DNA of 64,000 nt from JAYRSJ01 sp041920215 (GTDB lineage Bacteria; Pseudomonadota; Gammaproteobacteria; Burkholderiales; Burkholderiaceae_C), in assembly GCA_041920215.1 (NCBI GenBank), contig JAYRSJ010000019.1, forward strand, positions 1 to 64,000, read 5' to 3'. Position numbers and translations under genes: made by a program. Below the pieces are notes generated by a model. The model saw only the letters and a program-made list of their open reading frames with translations. It did no database searches and was not told the DNA's origin. Below are positions 44,328-54,164 of the stretch, in pieces; position 1 is the stretch's first letter; each line of letters begins with the position of its first letter.

Positions 44328-45697
44328 TGATCACCGCGCTGGCCTTCCTGCTGACGCTGGCCGTGCTGATCGTGGTCCACGAGTGGGGCCACTATCGGAT
44401 GGCGCGGGTTTGCGGCGTCAAGGTGCTGCGCTTCTCGGTGGGTTTCGGCCGGGTGATCCTGCGCCGTCAGCGCGGTCCCGAGGCGACCGAGTTCACCTTG
44501 TCGGCCCTGCCGCTGGGGGGCTATGTGCGTATGCTGGACGAGCGCGAGGGTCCGGTGGCACCGCATCAGCGCGAGCAGGCTTTCAATCGCAAGCCGCTGC
44601 ACCAGCGCGCTGCCATCGTGGCCGCCGGTCCGCTGGCCAATCTCGTGCTGGCGATCGCACTGTTCGGCCTGGTCAACTGGATGGGCGTCGAGGAGCCACG
44701 TGCCCTGCTGGGCGCCCCGCTGCCAGGCAGCGTGGCCGAGCGCGCGGGCATGCGCGCGGGCGATTGGGTGCAGGCCAGCTCGCGCGATGGTCAGGACTGG
44801 CAGGAGCTGCAGTCGCTGCCGCAGCTGCGTTGGCGCCTGGCGCAGGCGGTGGAGGCCGGCGAGCCTCTGCATCTGAGTGTCAGCGACAGCCAGGGCCATG
44901 GGCGGCGCGAGCTGCTGCTGGACACCGCGGCGCTGGCCTCGCGCGAGCTGGACGCCGAGCTGATGCGCAAGCTGGGCCTGGGATCGGCCTATAGCGAGCC
45001 GGTGCTGGGCGAGCTGCGGCCCGATGGCGCGGCGGCCGCAGCCGGCCTGCGAGCCGGCGACCGGGTGCTCAGCGTCGACGGCAGCGCGATCGCCGATGCC
45101 GCCAGCCTGCGCGAGCGCATCCGTGCCAGCGGCGCCAGCGGCGAGCCGATTGCGCAGCAGCTGTGGCAGGTCGAAAGAGCGGGTCAGGTCTTGAGTCTGA
45201 CGGTGCAGCCCCGCCTGGTGCGGGATGGCGGCCAGCAGCTCGGCCGCATCGAGGCCATGGTGGGTGCGCCGCCGCAGATGGTGAGCATCAGCCACGGACC
45301 GCTGCAGGCCTTGTGGCTGGGGGCCGAGCGCACCTGGGATCTGTCGCTGATGATGCTCAAGACGCTGGGCCGGATGCTGGTCGGCGACGCCTCGCTGAAG
45401 CATCTGAGCGGGCCCATCACGATAGCCGACTACGCGGGGCGATCCGCCGAGATGGGCCTGACCGTCTATCTGGGCTTTCTGGCGGCGGTGAGCGTCAGCC
45501 TGGGCGTGCTGAACCTGCTGCCGCTGCCGATGCTCGATGGCGGGCACCTGATGTATTATCTTTTCGAGGGTCTGAGCGGCCGCCCCGTCTCGGAATGGTG
45601 GCTCAAGCAGCTGCAGCGCGCTGGCGTGCTGATCCTGCTGCTGATGATGACACTGGCCCTTTCCAACGACATGGCCCGCTTGCTGGGCCTGCATTGA
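44327..45697 (+). CDS. rseP: Site-2 protease RseP
   Basis: Intramembrane zinc metalloprotease of the sigma-E pathway, 456 residues. Zinc motif HEWGH in the first transmembrane segment (LIVVHEWGHYRMARV), GGYVRMLDEREG, two PDZ-like domains in the middle (GSVAERAGMRAGDWV and GAAAAAGLRAGDRVLSVDG), and the C-terminal NLLPLPMLDGGHLMYYLFE. ATG overlaps the dxr TGA by 1 bp. bamA follows, the usual envelope grouping. Confidence 0.96.
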   Translation: MITALAFLLTLAVLIVVHEWGHYRMARVCGVKVLRFSVGFGRVILRRQRGPEATEFTLSALPLGGYVRMLDEREGPVAPHQREQAFNRKPLHQRAAIVAAGPLANLVLAIALFGLVNWMGVEEPRALLGAPLPGSVAERAGMRAGDWVQASSRDGQDWQELQSLPQLRWRLAQAVEAGEPLHLSVSDSQGHGRRELLLDTAALASRELDAELMRKLGLGSAYSEPVLGELRPDGAAAAAGLRAGDRVLSVDGSAIADAASLRERIRASGASGEPIAQQLWQVERAGQVLSLTVQPRLVRDGGQQLGRIEAMVGAPPQMVSISHGPLQALWLGAERTWDLSLMMLKTLGRMLVGDASLKHLSGPITIADYAGRSAEMGLTVYLGFLAAVSVSLGVLNLLPLPMLDGGHLMYYLFEGLSGRPVSEWWLKQLQRAGVLILLLMMTLALSNDMARLLGLH

Positions 45698-45711
45698 CTC
45701 ATCTTCTCCGA

Positions 45712-48033
45712 ATGTCCTCAACTCCTCGCAAGTCCGCATTCCTGCGTCCGTCGCTGCTGACTTTGGCGCTGGCCGCCGCCTTGCACGGCGGTTCCGCCTG
45801 GGCGGTCGATCCCTTTGTGCTGAAGGACATTCGTGTCGAAGGTCTGCAGCGCACCGATCCCGGCACGGTGTTCGCTTCGCTGCCCTTCCGCATCGGCGAT
45901 ACCTACAACGACGAGAAGGGCGCTGCGGCACTGCGCGCGCTGTTCGCCACCGGTCTGTTCAAGGACGTTCGCATCAGCATCGACGGTGACACCATCATCG
46001 TGATGATCGACGAGCGGCCCATCATCGCCAACGTCAGCTTCATCGGTCTGAAGGAGTTCGACACCGAGGCCCTGACCAAGTCGCTGAAGGAAGTGGGCAT
46101 CGGCGAAGGCAAGCCCTTCGACCGGGCGCTGGCCGACCGAGCCGAGCAGGAGCTGAAGCGGCAGTACCTGACCCGCAGCCTCTACGGCGCCGAGGTCACG
46201 ACCACGATCACACCGCTGGAACGCAACCGGGTCAACGTCAGTTTCACCGTCACCGAGGGTGAACCGGCCAAGATCAGCGAGATCCGTGTGATCGGCAGCC
46301 AGGCCTTTTCCGAGGGCACGCTGCTGGGCCTGATGGAGCAGACCACCAGTGGCTGGCTGACCTGGTACACCAAGACCGACCGCTACTCGCGCGCCAAGCT
46401 CAATGCGGATCTGGAGACGCTGCGCTCCTACTATCTCAATCGCGGCTATCTGGAGTTCGCCGTCACCTCGACCCAGGTGACGATCTCGCCGGACAAGCAG
46501 GGCATCAGCATTGCGATCACCGTCAACGAGGGGCAGCGCTACACCGTCACCGGCGTCAAGCTCGAGGGCGAGTTCCTGGGCCGCGAGGACGACTTCAAGC
46601 GCCTGATCATGCTCAAACCAGGCCAGCCCTACCAGGGCGAGGCGGTGGCGCAGACCACCCGGGCGTTCGGCGATCTGTTCGGCACCTACGGCTATGCCTT
46701 CGCCCGTGTCGACAGCCGCCCCGAGATCGACCGGGCCACCGGCCAGGTGGCGGTGACCTTCGCCGCCGAGCCGCAGCGTCGCGTCTATGTGCGCCGGGTG
46801 CTGGTCTCGGGCAACACCCGGACCCGCGATGAGGTGATACGCCGCGAGTTCCGCCAGTTCGAGGCGGCCTGGTACGACGGCCAGCGCATCAAGGCTTCGC
46901 GCGACCGGGTGGACCGCCTGGGCTATTTCGAGGATGTCGCGATCGACACGACCGAGGTGCCGGGCGCCCAGGATCAGGTCGATGTGACGATCACGGTCAA
47001 GGAGCGGCCCACCGGAAACATCATGATCGGTGCGGGCTACTCCAGCGCGCAGAAGCTGTCGCTGCAAGGCTCGATCAAGCAGGACAACGTCTTTGGCTCG
47101 GGCAACTACCTGGGCATCGACCTGAATACCGCCAAGACCGGGCGCCAGGTTGCGCTGAGCACGGTCGATCCCTACTTCACCGTCGATGGCGTGTCGCGCG
47201 CGCTGGATGTGTTCTATCGCACGACCAAGCCGCTCAACAGTCTGGGCGAGGAGTACGAGCTGGCATCGAATGGCGCCTCGGTCCGTTTTGGCGTGCCCTT
47301 TTCCGAAGTGGACACGGTGTTCTTCGGGATCGGCTACGAGTACACCTCGATCAGCAACAAGCGCGGTGTGCCGCTGAGCTATCGCCGCTACTTCGAGGAG
47401 TTCGGCGACAAGAACAACTCGTTCCCGCTGACCATTGGCTGGGCACGCGACAGTCGCGACAATCTGCTGTCGCCGACCTCCGGCTTCTACCAGCGCGTCA
47501 ATCTAGAGCTGAGCCCGGCCGGCGATGCGCGTTACGCGCGTGCCAATGTGCAGTACCAGCGCTTCTTCCCGCTGTCGGCCAACAATCGCTTCTCGCTGAT
47601 GGTTAACGGCGAAATCGGCTGGGGTGCGGGTCTGCAGGGGCGCAACTTCCCGATCTTCAAGAACTTCTACGCCGGCGGCCTGGGTTCGGTGCGGGTGTTC
47701 GAATCGAATTCCCTGGGCCCGGTCGATGCGACCGGCTCCTATACCGGCGGCAATCTGCGTGTCAACCTGAACTCCGAGCTCTACGTTCCGGTGCCGGGGG
47801 CTGGCAATGACAAGACTTTCCGGCTGTTCGGCTTTGTCGACGCCGGCAATGTGTGGAACACCAAGAGTTCGGCCGAAAAGGTCAGCCTCGACAATATGCG
47901 CGTCTCGGCGGGCATAGGCTTGAGCTGGATCTCTCCGATGGGCCCGCTGAAGCTCAGCTATGGCACGCCGGTGAGAAAAAGCCCCAAGGATAGAATCGAG
48001 AAATTCCAATTCCAGATCGGGACTGCATTTTGA
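45712..48033 (+). CDS. bamA: Outer membrane protein assembly factor BamA
   Basis: Omp85 beta-barrel that inserts outer-membrane proteins. 773 residues: signal peptide ending near HGGSAWA, five POTRA domains beginning FVLKDIRVEGLQRTDPGTVF, and a barrel whose last residues are FQFQIGTAF with the C-terminal Phe required for BAM recognition. The barrel includes the GFYQRVNLELSP segment and the VRVFESNSLGPVD loop (VRGF/Y-like motif of loop 6). With bamD and bamB in this window, three of the BAM parts are encoded here. Confidence 0.96.
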   Translation: MSSTPRKSAFLRPSLLTLALAAALHGGSAWAVDPFVLKDIRVEGLQRTDPGTVFASLPFRIGDTYNDEKGAAALRALFATGLFKDVRISIDGDTIIVMIDERPIIANVSFIGLKEFDTEALTKSLKEVGIGEGKPFDRALADRAEQELKRQYLTRSLYGAEVTTTITPLERNRVNVSFTVTEGEPAKISEIRVIGSQAFSEGTLLGLMEQTTSGWLTWYTKTDRYSRAKLNADLETLRSYYLNRGYLEFAVTSTQVTISPDKQGISIAITVNEGQRYTVTGVKLEGEFLGREDDFKRLIMLKPGQPYQGEAVAQTTRAFGDLFGTYGYAFARVDSRPEIDRATGQVAVTFAAEPQRRVYVRRVLVSGNTRTRDEVIRREFRQFEAAWYDGQRIKASRDRVDRLGYFEDVAIDTTEVPGAQDQVDVTITVKERPTGNIMIGAGYSSAQKLSLQGSIKQDNVFGSGNYLGIDLNTAKTGRQVALSTVDPYFTVDGVSRALDVFYRTTKPLNSLGEEYELASNGASVRFGVPFSEVDTVFFGIGYEYTSISNKRGVPLSYRRYFEEFGDKNNSFPLTIGWARDSRDNLLSPTSGFYQRVNLELSPAGDARYARANVQYQRFFPLSANNRFSLMVNGEIGWGAGLQGRNFPIFKNFYAGGLGSVRVFESNSLGPVDATGSYTGGNLRVNLNSELYVPVPGAGNDKTFRLFGFVDAGNVWNTKSSAEKVSLDNMRVSAGIGLSWISPMGPLKLSYGTPVRKSPKDRIEKFQFQIGTAF

Positions 48034-48542
48034 TGATGAGCAAGCTGTTGAAGCAGGCGGCCTTGGCCGCCGTGATGTGCACCTCGGCCCTGGCCGTGCA
48101 GGCTCAGGATGTGAAGATTGGCTATGTCAACAGCGAGCGCGTGATGCGCGAGTCCAATCTCGCCAAGGCGGCTCAGCTCAAGCTGGAGACCGAGTTCGGC
48201 AAGCGTGAACGCGAGCTGAAGGAGCAGGAAGGCAAGCTGCGTGCGTCGGCCGAGAAGCTCGACAAGGATCGCCCCATGCTGGCCGAGGCCGAGCTGAACC
48301 GCCGTACCCGCGATTTGGTCGAGCAGGAGCGCGATCTGCAGCGCAAGAAGCGCGAGTGGCAGGAAGACCTGACCCAGCGCAAGAACGAGGAGCTGGGCGC
48401 TCTTGTGGAGCGTGCCAACCGCGTGATCAAGCAGATCTTCGATGCCGAGAAGTACGACCTGATCGTGCAGGACGCGATCCACGCCAGCAACCGCATCGAC
48501 ATCACCAAGAAGGTGATCGACGCGCTGAACGCCCAGAAGTGA
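48033..48542 (+). CDS. skp: Periplasmic chaperone Skp/OmpH
   Basis: Trimeric periplasmic chaperone for unfolded outer-membrane proteins, about 169 residues. Signal peptide KLLKQAALAAVMCTSALAVQAQ, then DVKIGYVNSERVMRESNLAK and long coiled-coil tentacles rich in Lys/Glu. ATG 48033 overlaps the bamA stop; a second ATG follows at 48036. Overlaps lpxD by 4 bp. Confidence 0.94.
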   Translation: MMSKLLKQAALAAVMCTSALAVQAQDVKIGYVNSERVMRESNLAKAAQLKLETEFGKRERELKEQEGKLRASAEKLDKDRPMLAEAELNRRTRDLVEQERDLQRKKREWQEDLTQRKNEELGALVERANRVIKQIFDAEKYDLIVQDAIHASNRIDITKKVIDALNAQK

Positions 48543-49576
48543 TCCGCTGCACCGTCGCCGACCTGATCGCCGCCTTGGGCGGCGATCTTGTTGGTGCGCC
48601 CGAAACCCTCATCCAGCGCATCGCACCGCTGGAAAATGCCGATGCGCAGAGCATCAGCTTTCTGGCCAACCCGCGTTACCAGTCGCAGCTGGCCAGTACC
48701 CGGGCGGCCTGCGTGATCGTCGCGCCGGCCCTGGCCGAGGCTGCAGCCGCGCGCGGTGCCGCCATCGTCACGCCCGACCCCTACCTCTATTTCGCCCGCC
48801 TGAGCCAGTGGTGGGCGTCCCGCCTGAGGCCGCAAGCGGCGGCCCGCATCCACCCCTCGGCGCTGATCGATCCTGCTGCGCAGATCGGTGCGGATGTGGA
48901 CATAGGCCCGCTGGTGGTGGTCGAGGCCGGTGCCCGCATCGCTGCCGGGGCGCGCATCGGCGCGCTTAGCATCATCGAGCGCAATGCCCGTGTTGGGGAG
49001 GGCAGCCGGCTGGCGCCACGCGTGACCCTGGGCTTCGACTGCCATGTCGGCGCGCGCTGCCTGATCCACAGCGGTGTCGTCATCGGTGCCGACGGTTTCG
49101 GCTTCGCGCCCAGCAAGACCGCCGAGGGCAGCCGCTGGGAGAAGATCGAGCAGCTGGGTGCGGTGCACATAGCTGACGATGTCGAGATAGGCGCCAACAG
49201 CTGCATAGACCGCGGGGCGCTGGGCGACACGGTGATCGAGCAGGGCGTCAAGCTCGACAACCTGATCCAGATCGGCCACAACGTGCGCATCGGCGCGCAC
49301 ACCGCGATGGCCGGCTGCGTCGGTGTGGCCGGCAGCGCCAGCATCGGGGCTCACTGCACCATCGGCGGCGGTGCCATCATCCTGGGCCACCTGAGCCTGG
49401 CCGACCATGTCCATGTGTCGGCGGCCACGGTCGTCACCCGCACGATCGCCAAGCCGGGCCAGTACAGCGGCGTCTTCCCCTTCGACGACAATGCCAGCTG
49501 GGAAAAGAACGCCGCCACCCTGAGACAGTTGCATGCGCTGCGCGACCGTGTGCGCCAGCTTGAAAAGAAGTCATGA
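48539..49576 (+). CDS. lpxD: UDP-3-O-(3-hydroxyacyl)glucosamine N-acyltransferase
   Basis: Third lipid A step; a trimeric left-handed beta-helix acyltransferase. 345 residues with an N-terminal uridine-binding domain (CTVADLIAALGGDLVG, ISFLANPRY), many hexapeptide repeats (HPSALIDPAAQIGADVDIGP) and HSGVVIGADGFGFAP with IGHNVRIGAHTAMAGCVGVA (catalytic His region). Start is GTG 48539 in a GTGA overlap with skp; no ATG fits. Confidence 0.96.
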   Translation: MIRCTVADLIAALGGDLVGAPETLIQRIAPLENADAQSISFLANPRYQSQLASTRAACVIVAPALAEAAAARGAAIVTPDPYLYFARLSQWWASRLRPQAAARIHPSALIDPAAQIGADVDIGPLVVVEAGARIAAGARIGALSIIERNARVGEGSRLAPRVTLGFDCHVGARCLIHSGVVIGADGFGFAPSKTAEGSRWEKIEQLGAVHIADDVEIGANSCIDRGALGDTVIEQGVKLDNLIQIGHNVRIGAHTAMAGCVGVAGSASIGAHCTIGGGAIILGHLSLADHVHVSAATVVTRTIAKPGQYSGVFPFDDNASWEKNAATLRQLHALRDRVRQLEKKS

Positions 49577-50016
49577 CCATGGATATCCACCAGATCCTCA
49601 AGAAGCTCCCCCACCGCTATCCCCTGCTGCTGGTCGACCGGGTGATCGAGCTGGAGAAGGGCAAGCGCATCCGCGCGTTGAAGAACGTCAGCATCAACGA
49701 GCCGCATTTCCTCGGCCATTTCCCGCACCGCCCGGTGATGCCCGGCGTGCTGATGCTGGAGGCCATGGCCCAGGCTGCAACCGTGCTGACCCTGGTCAGC
49801 CTGGACGCCGAGCTGGATGACAAGACCGTCTGCTATTTCGCCGGCATCGACGGCGCGCGCTTCAAGCGCCCGGTGGAGCCCGGCGATCAGCTGATCCTGG
49901 ACGTGACGCTGGACCGCGCCAAGGCCTCGATCTTCAAGTACACCGGCAAGGTCTGGGTGGGCGAGGAGCTGGCCTGCGAGGCCGAGCTGATGTGCACCAT
50001 GCGCCGTATCGACTGA
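49573..50016 (+). CDS. fabZ: 3-hydroxyacyl-ACP dehydratase FabZ
   Basis: Hot-dog-fold dehydratase of fatty acid elongation, 147 residues. ILKKLPHRYPLLLVDRV, the catalytic FLGHFPHRPVMPGVLMLEAMAQ (His and Glu) and FAGIDGARFKRPVEPGDQL in two parts. Overlaps lpxD by 4 bp; sharing the operon balances phospholipid and lipid A synthesis. Confidence 0.97.
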   Translation: MTMDIHQILKKLPHRYPLLLVDRVIELEKGKRIRALKNVSINEPHFLGHFPHRPVMPGVLMLEAMAQAATVLTLVSLDAELDDKTVCYFAGIDGARFKRPVEPGDQLILDVTLDRAKASIFKYTGKVWVGEELACEAELMCTMRRID

Positions 50017-50038
50017 GCGCCGCCTTCGAGAGCAGACC

Positions 50039-50827
50039 ATGGCCCTGATCCACCCCACCGCCCTGATCGACCCCAAGGCCGAGCTCGACAGCACGGTTGC
50101 GGTCGGCCCCTACACGGTCATCGGCCCGGATGTGCGCGTCGGCGCAGGCACGAGCATAGGCGCGCACTGCGTGCTGGAAGGCCCGACCACCATCGGCCAG
50201 GACAACAAGATCTTCCAGTTCTGCTCGATCGGCGCGGCACCGCAGGACAAGAAGTATGCCGGCGAGCCGACCCGGCTGGAGATCGGCGACCGCAACACGG
50301 TGCGCGAGTTCTGCACCTTCAACCGCGGCACCAGCCAGGACGAGGGGCTGACGCAGCTGGGCGACGACAACTGGATCATGGCCTATGTGCATCTGGCGCA
50401 TGACTGCCGGGTGGGCAACAAGACCATCTTCGCCAACAATGCCCAGCTGGCCGGCCATGTGCATGTGGGCGACTGGGCCATCCTGGGCGGCTTCACCGTG
50501 GTCCACCAGTTCGTCCATATCGGCGCTCACAGCATGACCGGCATGGGCTCCATCCTGTTCCAGGACCTGCCGCCCTTCATCATGGCGGCCGGCAATACCG
50601 CCGAGGCCCGCAGCTTCAATCTGGAAGGCCTGAAGCGCCGCGGCTTTGCGCCCGAGCAGCTCAATGCGGTCAAGCAGATGTATCGCATCCTCTACCGCCG
50701 CGGTCTCACCGTCGACCAGGCGCGCATGGAGATGATCGCGCTGCAGGCCAGCCATCCGGACGCGCACGCGACCGTGCAGCTGATGCTGGACTTCCTGGCC
50801 TCGGCCACCCGCGGCATCATTCGCTGA
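50039..50827 (+). CDS. lpxA: UDP-N-acetylglucosamine O-acyltransferase
   Basis: First lipid A enzyme, a beta-helix trimer of 262 residues. HPTALIDPKAELDSTVAVGP repeats, GAAPQDKKYAGEPTRLEIGD, FNRGTSQDEGLTQLGDDN, the catalytic His region YVHLAHDCRVGNKTIFAN and C-terminal helical KRRGFAPEQLNAVKQMYRIL. lpxB begins 3 bp after the stop. Confidence 0.97.
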   Translation: MALIHPTALIDPKAELDSTVAVGPYTVIGPDVRVGAGTSIGAHCVLEGPTTIGQDNKIFQFCSIGAAPQDKKYAGEPTRLEIGDRNTVREFCTFNRGTSQDEGLTQLGDDNWIMAYVHLAHDCRVGNKTIFANNAQLAGHVHVGDWAILGGFTVVHQFVHIGAHSMTGMGSILFQDLPPFIMAAGNTAEARSFNLEGLKRRGFAPEQLNAVKQMYRILYRRGLTVDQARMEMIALQASHPDAHATVQLMLDFLASATRGIIR

Positions 50828-50830
50828 GCC

Positions 50831-51967
50831 ATGCAGGACACCGCGCCCCGCTTGGGTCTGGTGGCCGGCGAGGCCTCCGGTGATCTGCTCGGCGGTCTGC
50901 TGCTGGCGGGCCTGCGGCAGCGCTGGCCGGACCTGCAGGCGCTGGGCATTGGTGGGCCGCGCATGGCCCAGCAGGGCTTCGATGCCTGGTGGCCACATCA
51001 CAAGCTTTCGGTCTTCGGCTATGTCGATGCCTTGCTGCATCTGCGCGAGATCCTGGCGATACGCCAGCAGCTCGGCGACCGGCTGCTGGCCGAGCGGCCG
51101 GAGGCCTTCATCGGCATCGACGCGCCGGATTTCAACTTTGCGCTGGAGGCGCGCCTCAAGGCCCAGGGCATCAAGAGCATCCACTTCGTCTGTCCCTCGA
51201 TCTGGGCCTGGCGCGGCGAGCGCACCGCGAAGATTCGCGCGGCGGTGGACCATGTGCTGTGTCTTTTCCCCTTCGAGCCGGCGCTGCTGGCCAAGGCGGG
51301 CATTCCGGCCACTTATGTCGGCCACCCGCTGGCTGATGCGATTCCCCTCGAGCCGCCGCGGGCCGCCGCTCGCGCGGCGCTGGGCTTGGGGGAGGGCGAG
51401 CAGGTCGTCGCGCTGCTGCCCGGCAGCCGCAGGAGTGAGATCCGCTACATCGCCGGGCCGTTGCTGCAAGCCGCGCTGCTGATGCAGCTGGCGCGGCCCG
51501 GGCTGCGCTTCGTGATGCCGGTGGTGCCGGGGTTGCGGGCGCTGATCGATCCGCTGCTGCCGGCCGGGCTGGAGATCGACCTGCTGGACGGCCGCTCGCA
51601 CGAGGCCCTGGCCGCCTGCGACATCACCCTGGTCGCCAGCGGTACCGCCACGCTGGAAGCCGCACTGTTCAAGCGCCCGATGGTGATCGCCTACCGGATG
51701 CACTGGCTCAATTGGCGCCGCATCAAGGGTCGGCGCTACCAGCCCTGGGTGGGCCTGCCCAATGTGCTGGCGAACGAGTTCCTGGTGCCCGAGCTGCTGC
51801 AGGACGACTGCACGCCCGCGGCGCTGGCGCGAGAGGGCCTGGCCTGGCTGGACGATCCGGCGCGCTGCGCGCGCGTACGCGCGCGTTTTGCCGAACAACA
51901 TGAGGTCCTGCGCCGCAACACGGCCCAGGTCGCCACCGATGCGATCGCGCAAGTCCTCGGCCGCTGA
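50831..51967 (+). CDS. lpxB: Lipid-A-disaccharide synthase
   Basis: GT19 glycosyltransferase joining UDP-diacyl-GlcN and lipid X. 378 residues: GLVAGEASGDLLGGLLL, GIGGPRMAQQGFDAWW, GIDAPDFNFALEARLK, CPSIWAWRGERTAKI, FPFEPALLAKAGIPATYVGH, LLPGSRRSEIRY and SGTATLEAALFKRPMVIAYR. rnhB starts inside its last 29 bp. Confidence 0.97.
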   Translation: MQDTAPRLGLVAGEASGDLLGGLLLAGLRQRWPDLQALGIGGPRMAQQGFDAWWPHHKLSVFGYVDALLHLREILAIRQQLGDRLLAERPEAFIGIDAPDFNFALEARLKAQGIKSIHFVCPSIWAWRGERTAKIRAAVDHVLCLFPFEPALLAKAGIPATYVGHPLADAIPLEPPRAAARAALGLGEGEQVVALLPGSRRSEIRYIAGPLLQAALLMQLARPGLRFVMPVVPGLRALIDPLLPAGLEIDLLDGRSHEALAACDITLVASGTATLEAALFKRPMVIAYRMHWLNWRRIKGRRYQPWVGLPNVLANEFLVPELLQDDCTPAALAREGLAWLDDPARCARVRARFAEQHEVLRRNTAQVATDAIAQVLGR

Positions 51968-52571
51968 AACGCCCGAGCAGCTGGGGCTCAGCTGGGACGC
52001 GCCGGGCCTGATCGCCGGCGTGGACGAGGCCGGCCGTGGCCCGCTGGCCGGCCCGTTGGTGGCTGCGGCGGTGATCCTGGATGATCTGCATCCGATCGTC
52101 GGCCTGGCCGACTCTAAGGTGCTGACCGAGAAGAAGCGCGAGCGGCTCTACGACGAGATCCGCGCCAAGGCCCTGTGCTGCTGCATCGCCGAGGCCTCGG
52201 TCGAGGAGATCGACCGGCTCAACATCCTGCAGGCCACGCTGCTGGCGATGCGCCGGGCGGTAGAGGGTCTGCGCCTGAAGCCGGCCAAGGTGCTGGTGGA
52301 CGGCAACCGCCTGCCGGTGCTGAAGGTGCCGGCCGAGGCCATTGTCAAGGGCGACGCCAAGGTGCAGGCCATCTCGGCGGCCTCGATACTGGCCAAGGTC
52401 AGCCGTGACCGCCAATGCCTGGCCATGCATGCGGCCTATCCCGATTACGGTTTTGCCGCGCACAAGGGCTATCCGACTGCCGATCACATCGCCGCGCTGC
52501 GCAAGCATGGCGTGACCGTCTGGCACCGGCGCAGCTTCGGCCCGGTGCGCGAGGCCCTGGAGCAAGCATGA
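51939..52571 (+). CDS. rnhB: Ribonuclease HII
   Basis: Removes RNA from RNA-DNA hybrids. 210 residues with the active-site IAGVDEAGRGPLAGPLVAAA (Asp, Glu), LADSKVLTEKKRERLY, VLVDGN (Asp), AISAASILAKVSRDR and GFAAHKGYPTADH. ATG 51939 lies within lpxB and is the only in-frame start before the conserved region. Confidence 0.95.
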   Translation: MRSRKSSAAETPEQLGLSWDAPGLIAGVDEAGRGPLAGPLVAAAVILDDLHPIVGLADSKVLTEKKRERLYDEIRAKALCCCIAEASVEEIDRLNILQATLLAMRRAVEGLRLKPAKVLVDGNRLPVLKVPAEAIVKGDAKVQAISAASILAKVSRDRQCLAMHAAYPDYGFAAHKGYPTADHIAALRKHGVTVWHRRSFGPVREALEQA

Positions 52572-53353
52572 GTCATCCCAGCGTTCTGCACATCAGTTCC
52601 CGCGATAACCCGGTGCTGCAGCGTCTTCGCAAGCTCGCGAGCGATCCTGCGGCCTACCGGAAGATTGGCAGCGTCTGGCTGGAGGGCGACCACCTGGCCC
52701 GCGCTGCGCTGCAGCGCAGCCACCCGGTGACGCTGGCGGTGATCACCGAGGCGGCCTGGAGCGAAGCGCACTTGCGCGCCATTGCCGAGGCGGCGCCGCG
52801 CGTGCTGGTCGTGCCGCCCCCGCTGTTCAAGACGATCAGCGGCCTGGAGTCGCCGGCACAGATCGGCTTCGAGGTGCCGCATGCCGCCGGCCAGGCGCTG
52901 AGCCCGGGCCTGGATTCGGTGGTGCTGGACCGGCTGCAGGATGCCGGCAATGTGGGCACCATCCTGCGCAGCGCGGCGGCCATGGGGTTCCGGCAGGTCC
53001 TTGCCCTCAAGGGCACGGCGGCGCTGTGGTCGCCCAAGGTGCTGCGCGCCGGCATGGGTGCACATTTCGGCCTGCGTCTGATCGAAGGTCTGGCGCCCGA
53101 GGATCTGGACGGCCTGGCCGTGCCGCTGGTGGCGACCAGTTCGCATGCCGAGCACCCGCTGCACCAGCTGCAGCTGCCCCAGCCCTGCGCCTGGGTGATG
53201 GGCCACGAAGGGCAGGGCGTGCAGCCCGCCCTGATGCAACGCTGTGCGCTGACCGTGGCCATTCCGCAGCCCGGTGGCGAGGAGTCGCTGAACGTGGGCA
53301 GCGCCGCTGCGATCTGCCTTTACGAATCGGCGCGGCAGCGGCTCAGTAGATGA
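52568..53353 (+). CDS. TrmH/SpoU-family RNA 2'-O-methyltransferase
   Basis: SPOUT methyltransferase of 261 residues with an N-terminal substrate-binding domain (SRDNPVLQRLRKLASDPAAY) and the knot domain motifs VVLDRLQDAGNVGTILRSAA, VMGHEGQGV and VAIPQPGGEESLNVGSAAAI. Target likely rRNA (RlmB/TsnR-like); the exact nucleotide is not determinable. 4-bp overlap with rnhB; its 3' end overlaps ppsR by 11 bp on the other strand. Confidence 0.9.
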   Translation: MSHPSVLHISSRDNPVLQRLRKLASDPAAYRKIGSVWLEGDHLARAALQRSHPVTLAVITEAAWSEAHLRAIAEAAPRVLVVPPPLFKTISGLESPAQIGFEVPHAAGQALSPGLDSVVLDRLQDAGNVGTILRSAAAMGFRQVLALKGTAALWSPKVLRAGMGAHFGLRLIEGLAPEDLDGLAVPLVATSSHAEHPLHQLQLPQPCAWVMGHEGQGVQPALMQRCALTVAIPQPGGEESLNVGSAAAICLYESARQRLSR

Positions 53354-54164
53354 GCCGGTCGGGCCGGATGTCGCGAAGAATCGTCGTCGCGATTTCCTCG
53401 ATGGACTTGTGGGTCGAGGACAGCCAGGCGATGCCCTCGCGCTTCATCATGGTCTCGGCCTCGTTGACCTCGTAGCGGCAGTTCATGATGTCGGCGTACT
53501 TGCTGCCGGGGCGGCGCTCGTTGCGTATCTGCGAGAGCCGCTCGGGGTCGATCGTCAGGCCGAAGCATTTGCGCTTGTGCGGCGCCAGCGAGGCGGGGAT
53601 CTTGCCGCGCTCGAAGTCCTCGGGGATCAGCGGGTAGTTGGCCGCCTTGATGCCATGCTGCATCGCCAGGTAGAGCGAGGTCGGGGTCTTGCCGCAACGA
53701 CTGACCCCCACCAGGATCACATCGGCCGAGGCGAGGTTGCGGGCCGACTGGCCGTCGTCGTGGGCCAGCGAGAAGTTGATCGCCTCGATACGGTCGTGAT
53801 ACTCCTGGCTGCGCGCCACATCGGAGAAGCGGCCGACGCGGTGGTTGCTCTTGACCTGGAACTCCTCCTCCAGCGGCTCGATGAAGGTGCCGAACATGTC
53901 CAGCACCTTGCCCTGACAGTGCTCGCGCACGATCTGCAGCACCTCGCGGTCGACCAGGGTGGCAAAGACGATGGCACGCTGGCCCTCGCGCTCGCCGGTC
54001 TCGTTGATCTCGCGCACCAGGGCGTGGGCCTTGTCGGCGGTGTCCACAAAGGGGCGGCGCACATGGCGGGGTTTGCCCGGGAACTGGGCCAGGATGGAGT
54101 TGCCGAAGGTCTCGGCGGTGATGCCGGTGCCATCGGAGACAAAGTACACGGTGCGATCGGGCAT
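53343..54164 (-). CDS. ppsR: PEP synthase kinase/phosphorylase (DUF299)
   Basis: Bifunctional ADP-dependent kinase and Pi-dependent pyrophosphorylase that switches PEP synthase off and on by threonine phosphorylation. 273 residues beginning MPDRTVYFVSDGTGITAETF, with P-loop VGVSRCGKTPTSLYLA, NYPLIPEDFE and a C-terminal EEIATTILRDIRPDRL. ATG 54164 matches the family start. Divergent from its target gene ppsA. Confidence 0.94.
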   Translation of the reverse strand: MPDRTVYFVSDGTGITAETFGNSILAQFPGKPRHVRRPFVDTADKAHALVREINETGEREGQRAIVFATLVDREVLQIVREHCQGKVLDMFGTFIEPLEEEFQVKSNHRVGRFSDVARSQEYHDRIEAINFSLAHDDGQSARNLASADVILVGVSRCGKTPTSLYLAMQHGIKAANYPLIPEDFERGKIPASLAPHKRKCFGLTIDPERLSQIRNERRPGSKYADIMNCRYEVNEAETMMKREGIAWLSSTHKSIEEIATTILRDIRPDRLIY